From NCBI GenBank assembly GCA_025617745.1, contig CM046853.1, positions 63,125,024-63,189,023 of the forward strand: a stretch of 64,000 bases of DNA, read 5' to 3'. Positions 14,901 through 30,100 of this stretch are shown piece by piece. This DNA is from Heliocidaris erythrogramma (Eukaryota > Echinodermata > Echinoidea > Camarodonta > Echinometridae). How positions within the stretch are numbered: the first letter of the stretch is position 1; each line of letters starts with the position of its first letter. The notes under the pieces are model-generated. The model was not told the origin of the DNA. It worked only from the letters and a program-made list of their open reading frames with translations, and searched no databases. Both the position numbers and the translations under genes were made by a program.

Positions 14901-17900
14901 CAAACTGTGTGGTTTGACATTTCTTTCTGCACAATACACATAATGCTCCATATTTCATGAGATACAGAAGAAAGAGTACAAAATGAAATGAATTATTCAT
15001 AAAGACCAAGTTTGCCTTCAAATATTGCAAACCATGTGGAAGGATTTTAGTGACGTGATAGCTCCACTTTAAGTAGTTCACTATCAAAGTGTCATCATTT
15101 TGGGACATAATACAAAAATATTCATTTGCATTGACAAGTTCATGTGTCAGTGTTATGTAAAATGTAAATCACAAGCATTATCATTATGGTCATCTTAATA
15201 ATGACTAATGCCATTATCATAATTATTGCTATTTTCATTGTATTGTTAACATTTATCATATTCATTATTATTGATTTATTACATATCATTATTCTCACCA
15301 TATCATTATCATCATCAAATGCGGATCCAGGATTTTGAAAAAAAAGGGGCACATTGCCGGAAAAGTACGCAATTATGTTGGTGTGCTGGTTGGGCTTCTA
15401 ACAAGGGGGCACAGGCCATTTTTTTCCCCCTACGTAAATCATCATCATCGTCAATTTAACTAAGCCATTCAAATGGCTTGCCATGTCTCATGTAATCAGT
15501 AGATAATTTCATAACACATACATGTACATGTACACTATTGTCATCACCATCATAGTATCATCATCACCATCATCATCATCATCATCATCATAGATTTCAC
15601 AAATCTACTCAAATGGCATGTCATTGCTTCTGTGTAAATATCTTCAAAAGATGATTTTATGTATGAAAATAAATACTTTATTCTTACTGAAAATTTGAAA
15701 ATGTTAATGTCATATGCTAGATGTCAGAATAAAATTTTCGTCATCATCATCACATCACCATCGCTATCATCAATTTCACTAAGTGAATAATGTGTCCACA
15801 TCTTCAGTAGATGGCTTCATAATTATGAACATGTATAACACATGGATATGCTTCATTCATACTGAAATGTAAATATCATACGCTATATGAATGTAAAATT
15901 CAATCATGATCATCACCACCATGATCATCATGAATTTCATGAAGTAATTCATATATCTATGTCATTTCTGATGTCTAATATCTTCAGATGGCTTTATATT
16001 CATTTATACGCACATGTACAATGTATACTTCATTCATGTTCGAATTATAACTGTAAATTATGTTTACTGAAAAGACTAGCTCTAATCATCATTACCATCA
16101 TCATCATCACTGTTATCATATTTTATAAATTTCAGAGTCACTGAAATATTTTGTTATTTCTCCTGTATCGACATCTTCAGTAGATGGCGTTATCATCATT
16201 GTACCCAAATATATTTCATCCATATTTATATTTTCAGGTAAATTGCTACATGTATGTTAACTATGTAAAATTGTTAAAATACTATTGTCATCATCAACAA
16301 CAATAATTTCACAGTCATTCAAATGGCTTGCCATCCATCCTATGTCAATATCTTCAGTAGATAGCTTTACAAGCAGATGTAAAGCAGGGTATGTTAATGT
16401 CAAATACTGATCATCATTATAATCATCATTATTATCAACATCAAATTCATTATCATTGACTGATCAAGATGGATTGCCAAATATCCTGCATTAATATATC
16501 ATGTAGATATATTTCATCATCACAGGTTCTATTGTTCAATCTGCACCTCACACATACTTTGCTATGGAAGTGTAATTTTTTCCTCCTCCTCCTCCTCCTC
16601 CTCATCATCATCAAAGATTTTATCACTAACTGATTAAAATGGATCACTATTTAGACAGTGTTAATGGACTAAAATGCTTCATTGTTTCTATTTTCAATTA
16701 TTTTTCCCTTACACATACAGTACTATGCCATGTATGTATACATGCACCATCATCGTCATCATCACCATCATCATCAAAATTCTAAATTACTAAAAAATAA
16801 ACATATGAACTACATACATAATATGAAAAATACATATGTCTCTTACTTTTTCTACCAGTCATATCAAAATCATCCTCAATACTTATGTTTTTTTTTAATA
16901 CTTCATCATCAGCTTAGGGAAGAGATCAGTAATCAGGGAGTCGAGCGGTGAATATGATAATGAAGTCATACTGCCTTAGAAGCCAACAATCATGATGGTA
17001 TTGAGGATATCTTACCATCTCAAGAAGATAATCATTTGGACTCCAGAAGCAATTATTATCAATCTATTCCACCCAAGGCAATAATCATACTATCCATGGA
17101 AGGCTCACTCCTTGGCATTTCCCTCAAGGATTTGGTAACAATTTACTATGATCAGTATATCATAATAATGATTATTAGAAAAGTCACAAGAGTGCTTGAT
17201 GAGAATGGGGGAGAGGAGCGAGAGATCAAGAGAGAAGGAGAGATCAAGAGAAACAAAGAGAGACAGTGAGAGATGAGAAAAAGAAGCGAGATATAAGAGT
17301 TGAGAGAGTAGGGAGATCTAGAAAGGAAGGAGATTGAGAGGAGAAAAGAAAGAGAGAGAAAGAGAGAGAAAAATAGAGATTTAGAGACAAAGAAAATGTG
17401 ATCTCAGACAATTAACCATGTTCAATGAGACAGATTGGGAGAGAGAGTGAAACGTAAAAAAGTTAAGGGTCAAGGTTCTCAAAAAACCTAATTTTTTCCG
17501 AAGCATTACACATCCCTCATCCATAAATCTCAAAGGAGAAGAAAATGTTGTGTACTTTTTTTCTTTTATTTTCTTTTTTGCTGATGGTACAGAATATAGG
17601 GATGCCAAAGAGTAAATTCAGCATGTCAAACAAGCCTAAAACCCAACAACAGATGCTGACAGTGTAAGAAATCAGCCATACATGTATAAAGTAAATAATA
17701 CCATCATGACTCTACCTTCCTTTCATAATGCATCATTTCACAATGTATCAAGCATTAGAAACATTATAAACTTAAATATGTACAGTATCTTTTGCTCTAT
17801 GATACAGATATTACTACTTTTGAGACATGTACACACATCTAGTCATCACAATACATGTACATGCTCCGGAGAAAATTGCCCTACGATCAATTTTCAACAC

Positions 17901-19602
17901 TAACTGAATTTCTTCAACGCTGGACCATACACTAAACTGAATCCTAAACCTTAAACCTAACCTAACATTTCATCCCCATCTGTAAAATCACACTTGCCCC
18001 ATTTGGTATAGTCCACTGCCTGGACTATTCTAACATTATTTGCCGTATTGACGTACGTACATGCGCCACATTTGACCTTACACCTTATAACCCGAAAGTC
18101 TGAGCAATTTATCTCCTCCTTGTCATAAATACAAAATAGTTGAGATATGGGGATAACAAAGGTAAAAAAACATTAATTCACATACTCCTGTATAATGACC
18201 TCTATATATAATGACCTCTGTCACCTTTGACCTATGTGAACAAAAATCTAATCAGTGGTCTCACTATGGTGATGCATACTCGTTCCAAGTTTGAAGTTAA
18301 TGGATCAAATGGTTCTTGAGATATCACGTTAACAAGGCTAAAACCTGCAATTTCAGAATTGACCTCTATGACCTTTGACCTACGTATCCCAAAATCTAAT
18401 CATATTGTCTTTCTATGGTGATACATACTAGCACCAAGTTTAAAGTTCATACCTCAAATGGTCGAGTTATCGTGAGAACGAGGCCAACACCTGAAATTTC
18501 AGAAATTAGCCTGTGACATTTGACCTTTGACCTACGTACCCCAAAATCTAATCAGATTGTCTTCCTATGGTGATACATACTAGCACCAAGTTTGAAGTTC
18601 ATACCTCAAATGGTTCTTGAGTTATCGTGAGAACAAGGCTAAAACCTGCAATTTCAGAATTGAGCTCTATGACCTTTGACCTACGTATCCCAAAATCTAA
18701 TCATATCGTCTTTCTATGGTGATACATACTAGCACCAAGTTTAAAGTTCATATCTTAAATGGTTGAGTTATCATGAGAACGAGGCTAACACCTGAAATTT
18801 CAGAAATTGGCCTCTGTGACCTTTGACCTACGTACCCCAAAATCTAATCAGATCGTCTTCCTATGGTGATACATACTAGCACCAAGTTTGAAGTTTATAC
18901 CTCATGTGGTTCTTCAGTATCGCGAGAACGAGAAAGCGGGACGGACGGACAGACAGACGGACAGACAACCCGCAAACATAATGCCTCCGGCACCTTCAGT
19001 GGGCGGAGGCATAAAAACTAAAAATATTCTTGTAGCTTGCTGAAAGGCAGCAAAAGAATTCACATTAACCACCTGTTGCTCTGACAAAAATTCACCACCA
19101 TCATCATCAACTGTAGCAGTGCACATTGCATGTGCAACCTGTGCACGGCATCTTGAAATCAAGTTTAATAAATCAACTACAATGTCCATGTATGTACGTA
19201 ACTCAACATGAACGGCTGCACCTTAACGTGATAACCGACATACTCACCATCACCAATTTTGGTGCCTTGATTTCTCGAAGCATCTTTGAAGCACGCCCAC
19301 TAGACACACGACCAACCCTACTGTAACCTTTCTGAATGTCCACCATATGTCCAGCAAAATAGCACCAGAGAGCTCCAAATGGGGATATAACAGCTATGAA
19401 ATTAGACAAATTGGCCTAAATTGCTACAGAATTAATCCAGCCTAGCGTGTGATTTTGTTCAGATCGCAGATAGCGAGGGTGGATAACACACAATGTGGAC
19501 CGAGCAATGTATGCATAATATCAACTGTGACTCACACCCATAATTTGCTCGTTGCATCTCCCCTTTTTCCCCCAACCCACTCATCTCAGCCTCTCACAGT
19601 TC

Positions 19603-19639
<37 letters not shown>

Positions 19640-21111
19640 AATACTCTTACATTATCCTCCCCCTGCTTGTTCAATCTTTCTCTTCCTCTATACCTAACAT
19701 ATTCTTATTGTCTGCTCAGATCCAGAAGGGTGTTAAGTCATAATATTTAACACACATTTAACAACCTTCTGGCTCTCAACCAGTGACATCATCCTCACCT
19801 GCTCTGTCTCGCTCACTCTCTCTATCTCATTCACTCATAGACATACACAAATACACACACACACGTACATCATCTCTGCATTATCTAACAAGTTCATATA
19901 TACTGTACATATACTATACTCCCCTCCTCTCTCTCTTTCATTCTCATGCTCTCTCTCTCTCTCTCTCTCTCCATCTCCTCTCTGGATCTCCCAAACTCAA
20001 TTCATCCTTCAATGCTCTCTCTCATCTCTCTCCCTTTCTTTAATTTTGTTCCTTTCTCTCTCTCTTCTTTTCAAGTCCTCTCCTTTTCTCTAATAATCTT
20101 ACTTCCTTTCTCTTGTCTCTTTCTGTTTCTCTTTGTCTCTCTGTCTCTCTCACTCCATCTCTCTCTCATTGAATTTTCTCATTCTTTTCATTCAGTCTAC
20201 AGAATGCATTGTAGTAGCCTACCATTAGCTTTATAATGCCTGTGGCATTTAGTGAAACCATGGTCATTTTACAGCTCCTTATGAAAGAGTGACATTATCA
20301 GCTCTAGCAATATCATTAAATCTCAATGGTTTGATCATGCCCGAGGATAAATCAACCTTATTAAATGAATGAAGGTTGATGGAGGCACATCACGTCATAA
20401 AAAGCTAAAACAGAGAAACAAATTTGGAGTGCCTTAGGAGCTGCTAATTACGTGTCTTACAACTGCGATTATTATTGATACTAGCCTGTCACATTCAGTA
20501 CACAGACCATGATGTATTGTGCTACCTTAAATGCAGTAACACCTTTTTCAATCTATAATTTACTGATTTTAATTTCATTGAAGAATTGTGAACTTACTCT
20601 GCTGTATTAATGTTAATTTTTTTTAACAGAATACATGTAATATGAATAATATTTTTCAGGTTCACATTATCATGTGCTTAAAGTAGAACTTTATTGATTT
20701 TAAATATTGGCTTAATACTTATTATTGCATAGATGGCATAAATTAAACAAAGTTATCAAAATTCAGTTTCTAGTGATACATTATTTGCCATATTTGTGAT
20801 TTTCTTTGGATAGCCACTTTAAAGGTTAAGAAAAAGTGTAGCAGTGAGCATACATGTATGTAAATCAACATTAATGAATACTGGTTACATGAAGTAGCAC
20901 TCTATGCTTATTATCAATGTTTGTACAAAATGGCTTTTTATAGGTACAGTGTGTATTAAAAGACACAGCTTGATTATAATATCTGTGGCCTTGAATAGTT
21001 GAAATGTACATGTATGTCATGCCATGGTAAAGATTATTCTGTCCAATGATACCTTATTCAAACATTGAAACTTGACAACAAGATTTTAAAAAGTCAAAGA
21101 GGATGCATTAA

Positions 21112-21148
<37 letters not shown>

Positions 21149-24100
21149 TCAGATATGTTAGTGAAGAGATAATAGAGATATTATTCCAAGTTAATTAACA
21201 TTTGCTTGATTTGCCTTAGAGTCCACTTTTACACAACGCATGATATAACGATGTAAAATTATCCGAAGGATAAAAAAAAAAAAAAAAAAATTATGGTTCA
21301 GTCCAATATTTACGTACCGTTAGGCATTGGCATGCCGTTGAGGGCGTTGATGGACTCCTAAACAGCTGGGATCATATCAATTGTGCTATCCAAAACGTTA
21401 GGGAGAAACAATATTTCCCCCCTAATTTCCGTTTCCCCGTATGTACGAGTTTTTTAAGCACAGAAATTCCCCGTAATCCGCAGTTAAGCTAATAATAATA
21501 ATAATAAATAAAAAAAAGTAAAATGCATAAATATTCTTATTATATGAACAACAATTTAAAAAAAAGTTTCTCTGGGATTCTACATTTACAGTATCTTTAT
21601 CATGAAAGTTTATTGTCTTTGGTACTTAATTTCTTTGGAAGTGTTCAATATTGAACACTAAACACTGAATACTAGGCATATTTTATAAATGTACTTGTCA
21701 TACACTTATTTCTTTTTCTGTTGTTGATGCTTCAGTTGCGTTATTTATTATTATTATTAGCGTTATATTTATTATTATTACCCACTTGATTCTATCATAT
21801 CATATTTTTATGTGTATACATGTGTGTATATGATTGTGTGTAATAATCAATAAACCTGCTGATATTTCAAATGTAATTGTAATTGACTTTGATATTCACT
21901 TTTTGAATTCTATTTAACCTGTACCTGATGATGATCACCATAAAATATAATAATCAAGATGATATTGACAATGATGTTAACTTCAGTTTCTTCCATTTTA
22001 ACGCAAGAAGTCTTTTTAAAATCTTTGATGCCATAACTCGGTTTATATTTCATCTTAATTTGAATTGCTCAAAATATGGGTTTAGTGAAACTTGGATTCA
22101 TGATTACACACCTCTGCGTTTTAACTTAGATGGTTATCCTTCCTTTTGTACACAATGACAGGCATAAAAGTAGAGGTGGTGGTGTTGGTTTTCTTGTTCA
22201 GGGGAGCGTTTCATCAAGTGTTTTGTCAGTGATATTTACCGACAACTGTTATAAGCTACTGAAATCCTTGCAATTGATTGGCTGAGAGCAAATTTGTCAG
22301 TAAAAATCACTGACAAAATGCTTGATGAAATGCTCCCCAGGACTCTCTTAACATTGTATGTCCTGACCTTAATTTACCCACAGATTATGTTTCCCCCTCA
22401 AGTAACATACAATTGTTGGTACAATTTACAGGGATCCCAAACTGAACATTAATCAGTTCATTGACCCTTTCAAAGATTGCGAAACTTTAAGTTAACGAAA
22501 CCACGACTCCCTAACTGCAACGAGGGTTCACACGAACCAAGCCGAGTGATCTTTGTGGTTAACCCCGGAAGTAGATACTACCGATTGTGTGTACAGTACA
22601 CATACAGAATACAGATCCTGTGTTAATGATTCGCGCGAAGGGTATGACCCGGAAATTTAACATGAACAGCGAGGTCATTCCTAACCGCAAGCTTGCGAAA
22701 CTTCAAGTTTATTACGTTCACATGGGCCGAGACTTCGACGGAGGACCCCCCCCCCCCCCCCCCCCCAAAGTTTCAAAGTTTTGAAACTACAAGCGAAACT
22801 TAAAGTTTAGCTCCCATCGTGTGAACGTAACTATTGACATTTAAGTTTATTTTGTGATTCTGGAATTTATGTGATGAATCATGACATAAATCATGATATA
22901 AAGGTATTATGCAACAGGGCCCAGGTTTACAGATTATTTACATGTATGCAATAGGCTCCAGTATATATCTTTTAACACATGTAACTCATCATAACTAAAG
23001 TAATCTTTGGAATTCTGCAAGGTATTCTTGGTCCCATTCTCTTCCATTCCAATATCTGTTGTATATTAATGATTCATGTCCAATTTTTCCATTTATCAAT
23101 TGTTTATTATTTGCAGATGATACTACTTTAATTGCTTCACACAGTAGTTTTGTTTTTGACCAACTGATTTCTATTACAAATAATGAACTGTGTAAAATAT
23201 CTGATTGGTTCACATCTAATTAATTAATTGTAAATTATTGAACATGCAATGTTTTGTACTTCAGAGAAAAATGTATATCTTGTAATATTTCTGATGTCAA
23301 ACTAAAAATTAATGACATTCAGCTTACTACCTCTACTTCCACAAGATTCTTTGGTGTTTACAAGATGAAAATCTTGATTTTGATATATCGTACTCAACTC
23401 TGTAATAAAATATCCAAAAATGTTGACTACTATTCAAATCAAGCCATATTCTAACTGAAAGACATCTATTCATGTTTTACAATTTATCTTTCATTCTTCC
23501 ATAATATTGTTTGGGCTAGTACATGGAATTTTAAGCTTGAACTCATTCACAAATTACAGAAAAAAGCACTCAGAATATGTACATGTATGTCATCTCCTTT
23601 CCTGGCCCCATCTAAGCCTATTTTTATTAATCTGAAATCTCTTAATACTTATGATATTCATAAATTTCAAATTGCAGTTTTAATTCTTAAGAAAATAAAA
23701 AATATGGTTCCTATCAATATTGCAAATTACTGTGAATATGTTTGTACATAATTATGATACATGTTCTAGTTGTAAGTTACACTATGATAAAATCAGTTCA
23801 ACTAAATTGTTAAAGTGTGTTTAGAACCAGGGTCTTAGAATTTGAAATTCACTTGATAATGATCTTACATCTTGTACAAACAAGGGCACTAGTTCAATAT
23901 GTCAATAAACCTACAAGGTTCAGATTTCAGTGTAAACCTAATATGCATGTACATGATTTAGTATTTCATGTACTAACAATGAAGACCTCATTTCAAATGT
24001 TCAGTACTGTAGCCTAATAGGACTGAGTGATCATGCTGTTTTGATATTTCATCAGAAAAAAACTCAGCGGTACAAAAGCCATACAAAATACAATTTTGTA

Positions 24101-27100
24101 CAGTACATTTGGAATTACAAGTAAAGGAATCGTGGTGTACTATACGCACGAGGCGCAAGCCGAGTGTGTTGGACACGCGTGTTGCCAGATCGCCCTAATG
24201 CACGAACTCACAACCATGTATTAATAGTTTTATAAAACGGTTCGGCAATATGATTATGAAGGTTACAAACTCCCCGAAACGCCACGAGTCGCACAGTCAT
24301 GGAGGCTACCATTTGCTTTCCTGGATGACATCACATAAGCGCAGCCAACAAAAGTCATGCGAGTTTCAGTGGGCGCATGTAATCCCTGGGCTAAAATGAC
24401 AATTAAACTACGCAATCTCATTGCGTTCTAAGTTTGCACGCACTAGAGGTACGCGTACGTGCAGCTCAGCCGTGCTTTAAAGCCTTTTTGCCGTGCGTTA
24501 GTGCTTTTTTTTTGCACGGTCACGTGGTGTTATTTGACCAATCAGGATGGCTACATTCTTGAACCCGTTTTATAATTCAACATGACAATAAACCTACAAG
24601 GTTTCGATTTGGTTGTAAACCTAATATACTGGATTAAATATTTACTCACAATGAAGACCTTGTTTCATATGTTCAGTACTGTAGCCCAATAGGACTGAAT
24701 GACCATACTGTTTTGATATTTCATCTGAATGGTACTGTGACCCCTCTAATAGCAGAAAAAAGTGTATTTATAATTATATGATAAAGCCAATTTCTCTGAA
24801 ATGAGAGAACCCTTGGTCTCGTTAGATTGCCCTAATCTGTTTGCGCCAGTCGAAGAAGACGTTGAACGTCAGTGGAGCACTGAATGCCTTAGTGCCTACA
24901 TGGCAGCTTGGCTAAAGCTGGGGTAATAATATGATACTCTGTATTAAGCACAGTAGAGTATATTTGTATAGTAGCTGAGCTATATATAAATGGACATATT
25001 ATAATTTATTAAGAAAAAAAAACACAGTTGGGAACATTATCTTATGGATAAAACAGAAAGCAAGGAAAAGGATTATAACAGACTCCGTAATCAGGACAAA
25101 GTTGCCACTACATGTAGGCGACTCCAGAAAAACTATGAAAAAAATATTGCGAAAGCTGTGAAAATAAATCCGAAGAAATTTTGAAAGTATGCCAGGTCAA
25201 AGACTAAAATCAAGTCTGAGGTGGCACTTGTTGTGATTTCACATTCATCTTCTTTTGAACTTACTGAGACTGATAAACAAAATGCTGATATCCTACTTCA
25301 TCATTTTTCTACTGTTTACACAAATGAGCCTGTTGGTGATATTACCAGTCCCCCTCAGCACAATATTTTTGAAGATTTTTGTGATATTGAAAGTAATGAA
25401 GACAAAGCCCTGTCTCTGCTTTCCAAACTTGATGTTTCAAAGTCCCCGGGGCCAGATGAGTTTCACCCTCAGGTCCTGTGTGAGATCGCTCCAGCCATAG
25501 CTGGTCCTTGGGAGTGTCATTTCCCAAACTACTTTGCAGAGAGGAGTGGTTCCATCAGCCTGGAAATCAGCAAATATCAGTGCTGTTTTTAAGAAACGTG
25601 ATAGATCACTGCCATCGAACTATAGACCCGTTATTCTTACATGTACATGTATATTTTGTAAGCTTTTCATGATAAGACTCTTGATCATATGACTATGAAC
25701 AAATTATTTAGTGTCAAGCAGTGTGGTTTCTGGCCTGGTCATTCAACAATGCTCCAATTAACATGTAGTTAATGAATGGTCTAGCACTCTGGAGGAAAAT
25801 GGGTCAATTGATGAATTGATGATTGATGAATTTAATCCGACAAACCTTTGTTTATTTAGATAAGGTAACTTTTCACTTTTGTACAAATCGCTTGTTTGCC
25901 CCCAAATAGAGAACGCTCATGCCGTGTGGAGCCCCCACCTTAAGTAATATATACATGCTTTATAAAATGTCCAAAGAAGAGCGACAAGATTAGTCCCAGA
26001 GTTAAAGTGGTTGCCTCATGCACAAAGACTGAGACAGTTGAATAACCCTACCTTAGCTTACAGGAGGGCGCTCGAGCGATATGATTGAAACGTACAAGAT
26101 TTTTAATAAATATGATTCTGATGTAAGGCCAAATCTTGTATTACAATCCAGAAATCATACAAGAGGACATAGTAAAAAATTATTCATTCCTAGGACCAAA
26201 ACTCAGAGATACAAAAATTCCTTTTATGTATGAATACGTAAACCATGGAAAAATCTTCACAACACCATTACTGCCCCCGAGTGTGCACAGTTTTGAAGAA
26301 GCTTTGGATAGGTGCTGGAAGAATGAGCCCATAAAGTACGATTATGAATCGCCCGCACCAGGATATTGAAAAGGAAGAAAAACTTGGAACTGAATACAGA
26401 GGTGTAGTGCCTGCGTTCAGCAGTTTCCCTAGGTACCCTAAGTATGGGCCTATCATGCCTTAGCCCGACCAGATGCCGTGTGAAGGACCCACTACTAGAC
26501 TTTCAATGCGACACCCCTCAATGTCGCTAAAATCAATGCACAAAATTAATTAACATGTATATTAAACCTCCAATTTTACGCTATACTCACATGAAATCGA
26601 TTGCTTGGATGGATTTGCTGTCCACAGGGTATAAAATTTCGAATTTTGACTGCTAAACCTGTCCATCGCCTGTATATTCTGCCCTTACGGAGCGGAGACA
26701 CGTATGTGCGCGCGTCAAACATTTACGCGCGGGGCCATATTGCTGCAGAGCCGAGTGCAAAATTTAAAAGGATTAACTAATTAACGGTTTGAAAAATGTA
26801 AACAAATAAGCCTCTAATTGAATTGTAACCAATGAAAGAGCAGGAAGTAACAAAACTATGAATATGCACGAGGGGGTAGTACGAGTCGTATATTACCATA
26901 AACCTAGATCAGTTTTTAATTCTTGTTAAATTTCTTCTCTAATTAACAGTAAATTTAAACTGTAAATTTGAATAATATTTACTTCAAAATATGCTAATTT
27001 TTAAACTTTTAAAAAATCTCGTTTTATACCCTCATCAGATTTTTTCTTGCTTAGTTCTTGTTAAAATTAAGTAATCGAAGATGTCATCTTAGTTAGGTCA

Positions 27101-30100
27101 ACAAACTTTTTTCTTGTCAAGTTTTTTTTGGATCTCGCGAAAACCTGGAAGATGACCAAATTCATGGTAAATTTTAAATATCTTAAGCTAAAGTCGGCAT
27201 GTTGGGCATTTTTGTGTGCTATGACGGATTGTGCATGGTTATGTGGAGGTTTTTGATATACATGTATGTATTTGTTAATGTGCATTTTCTGAAAGTAATA
27301 TTGACGATTTTACCGTATCTTTGGTTTTAGAAATTTAGAGACGACATAAACAAATCATGACTTTGAGCCCCTGGATTGATTTTCCATCAGGATGCTAGTA
27401 GCTCAAACCCCGGACGCGCTGGACTAGGTATTCTAGTCCCGCTCTGTACTCGCGCACTGTCGCCTGCAGGCCGCAGTAGTGAATTTTCGGCCAAGGAGAA
27501 TTCAAATAGCATTTAAAAGAATATGATTCTAAGATTTGGTTGTAAATTCATTTATTTAATGAATGTTATATTCCTAGATGAAGATATAAATGTTAACCCG
27601 ACATTAGATGTTCTGGAGGAGGCATGGGGGGGGGGGGGGGGTTCTCTCCGCCCCCTCTTAAACTTATGAAAACCAAAAAAAAAAAACAAAAAAAAAAGAT
27701 ACAAAGTAGTCTTTACATGTAAATATTTGCAAATGGGTTGTGCCTAACGAGAGTGGCTTTAATACTGACTTGGGGTCTAGATTTTAGACTTACTGTCTGT
27801 TGGGAGCTGAGCTCCTGACAGTGGGAGGGGGTGGCAACTAAAAGAAAAATGACAAGATTTCGCAGCCCCCAAATGACGGATGTCTATGAAAAGTACACAT
27901 CAGTCAGAGGCAGCGGAACGTTAGGCTCGGACAATGGAAGGGGGGGGGAAGGGGCACCTTTTGTTTGGAGGACACAAAAGGTGCCCCCCTTCATTTCCAT
28001 TGTCCGAGCCCAAAAATTCTGCCACCCGCTCGAACAATGAAAGTGGGGGGGGGGGACCTTTTGTTTGGCGGACGAAAGGTGCCCCCCACTTTCATTGTCT
28101 GAGCCTGACGTTCCGCCGCCTCTGACATTATCATCTAGTCTACAACAATCAATTTTTCTAATAGCTAAACAGTTATATCTAGAGGAGAGCTAGCAACCTC
28201 AATGTGGCTACTGGGTGACCATGGGCATGGTGGGGTACATTAAATAATAACCAGTGGACACATTTCTTCCCATAGCACAAAATTGAAAACTTTTTTAAAT
28301 TGTCTTCCATGCATACAGATGCCAGAGGTAACCTGCACATTGGATTCTTCTGATTCTATGCCTGGCTAGTACAGTCAGCCATAACTGCTAATATTCTGAA
28401 GAAAGCTGCTGTCAATCTTAGTCCTGGCATAACATCACTTGCAAAGGACCAGCTTAAGGTAAGTGAATGTATTGTAATCTGAAACTCTTTTAGTCTTATG
28501 AAATATTTCCATTAGTCACTAGTTTCTTTTTTTCTACATAAACTATCAAGCTAATGACAAGTTCAAATGAATCTTAGAATGAGTACTAACTGATTAAGTC
28601 CCACCCAACCCCCCCCCCCCCCAATGAACAAAGACGAAATTTTCTTACATTGCCTGGGTCATAATAAGCACCTATGCAAATACATCATGTGCTAGTGCTA
28701 CATATACATGTACATTTATAATTCATGATCTCTTTCTTTGTTCAATTACCATGCATAAACATGTAACAGTAATGGCTCTTTATTCCTTTGACTAAACTTA
28801 ATCTCTAATGCATTGTATTTCCTTAGATCAGGCACAACAATACTTCCTGTTTTTAAATACCTATGCTGATTTCGAACATGATGGTGTTAGACAAAATGTT
28901 GATATACATATACGTACACAAAATAAATGTAAATAAAAATTAAAAAGAAAAAAAAAAATCAAAAAAATCAATAATCAACAGACCATTTGCCTTTTCCAGA
29001 ATCTTTCAGCTGAGTAATAGGGGACAACAAATTAAAGTCTCTCATCAACTCATAGGCGGATCCAGAGGGGGGGTCCGGGGGTCCGGACTCCCCCTTTTTT
29101 TTTTTTTTTTTTGCTTGTCAGGGAATTATGGAGGGAAACTGGACCCCATAACCCCTTACTGAGCGATTTTTGAAGGTTTGGGAGAAAAATTTTTTTTTGT
29201 CCCTACCCCTATTTTCCATATTTTGCAAAAGATGACCAATGTGAGTTTTATTTCTGGTATTGTAACAAAGGATGGCACATACTGTACTTTAATCTTGTTT
29301 TGCAACCACTGGTAGGCTTTATGGCACAGTTATTCAATTCATTTTTTCTGTCCCTAGTGTTCTAGTTGATGCATTGTATATTTGTTCTGTAATGTTTCTT
29401 TGCCAAATAAAATAGTGATAATGAAATACTGTATAGAAATAACAAATAATATTGTAACCCCAAGGTAAATTTGCAGTGATGTAAGTTGAGTGTGAGAGGA
29501 GTGTGTGTCTTGATTAACTGAAAGTGGCTGTGTAGCCAAAAACCGACCACAAAAACCGACCACAAAATATCCAAGAAATACAATAAATTCAACTCACCGA
29601 TGTTGGAAAAGATATTTACAAAAATCAAATCCGTAATTCACTGTTGATTCTCGCGAAACGAGCTATCGGAGTCATTGTGTACATTTCTTGGTCGGCGCGG
29701 GCACTGACATCTCCCCAAAAGAGTTTTGTCCTTAAAAATTTGGTCCCTGTGGCATACACGGAAAAGTCCCGATTTTCTGTGTGCGCGATCGTAAAGATCG
29801 ATGTGCGCTTGCGATCCCGAGTTTCTTCGTGGACAAAAATTTTATTGGCCGATTTTAGTCTAAGACATCGGCAGTATGTAAACAACACGCGATCGCGAAA
29901 CAAATCGGCGGGGATTTCTCCGGTTTTGGACAAGATTTTGACTTTGGATTTTGCTGAAAATATAAAAAGTTCTTCCTAACAGCCATTTGACATGTTTGAG
30001 CATGTTGAGGTAGGAGTGAGATTTTTAGGCAATATCGTGAAATAGTCCCCGCTTCAAAAAAATCTATGTTTTTTTAGGATTAGGATTAGGATTAGGGTTT

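Noticed and set aside
15887..16951. His-rich open frames
   Set aside because: They come from CATCAT repeats in the ATC-seeded tandem array.
19783..20236. Ser/Leu-rich open frames
   Set aside because: They are translations of the CT-rich tract.
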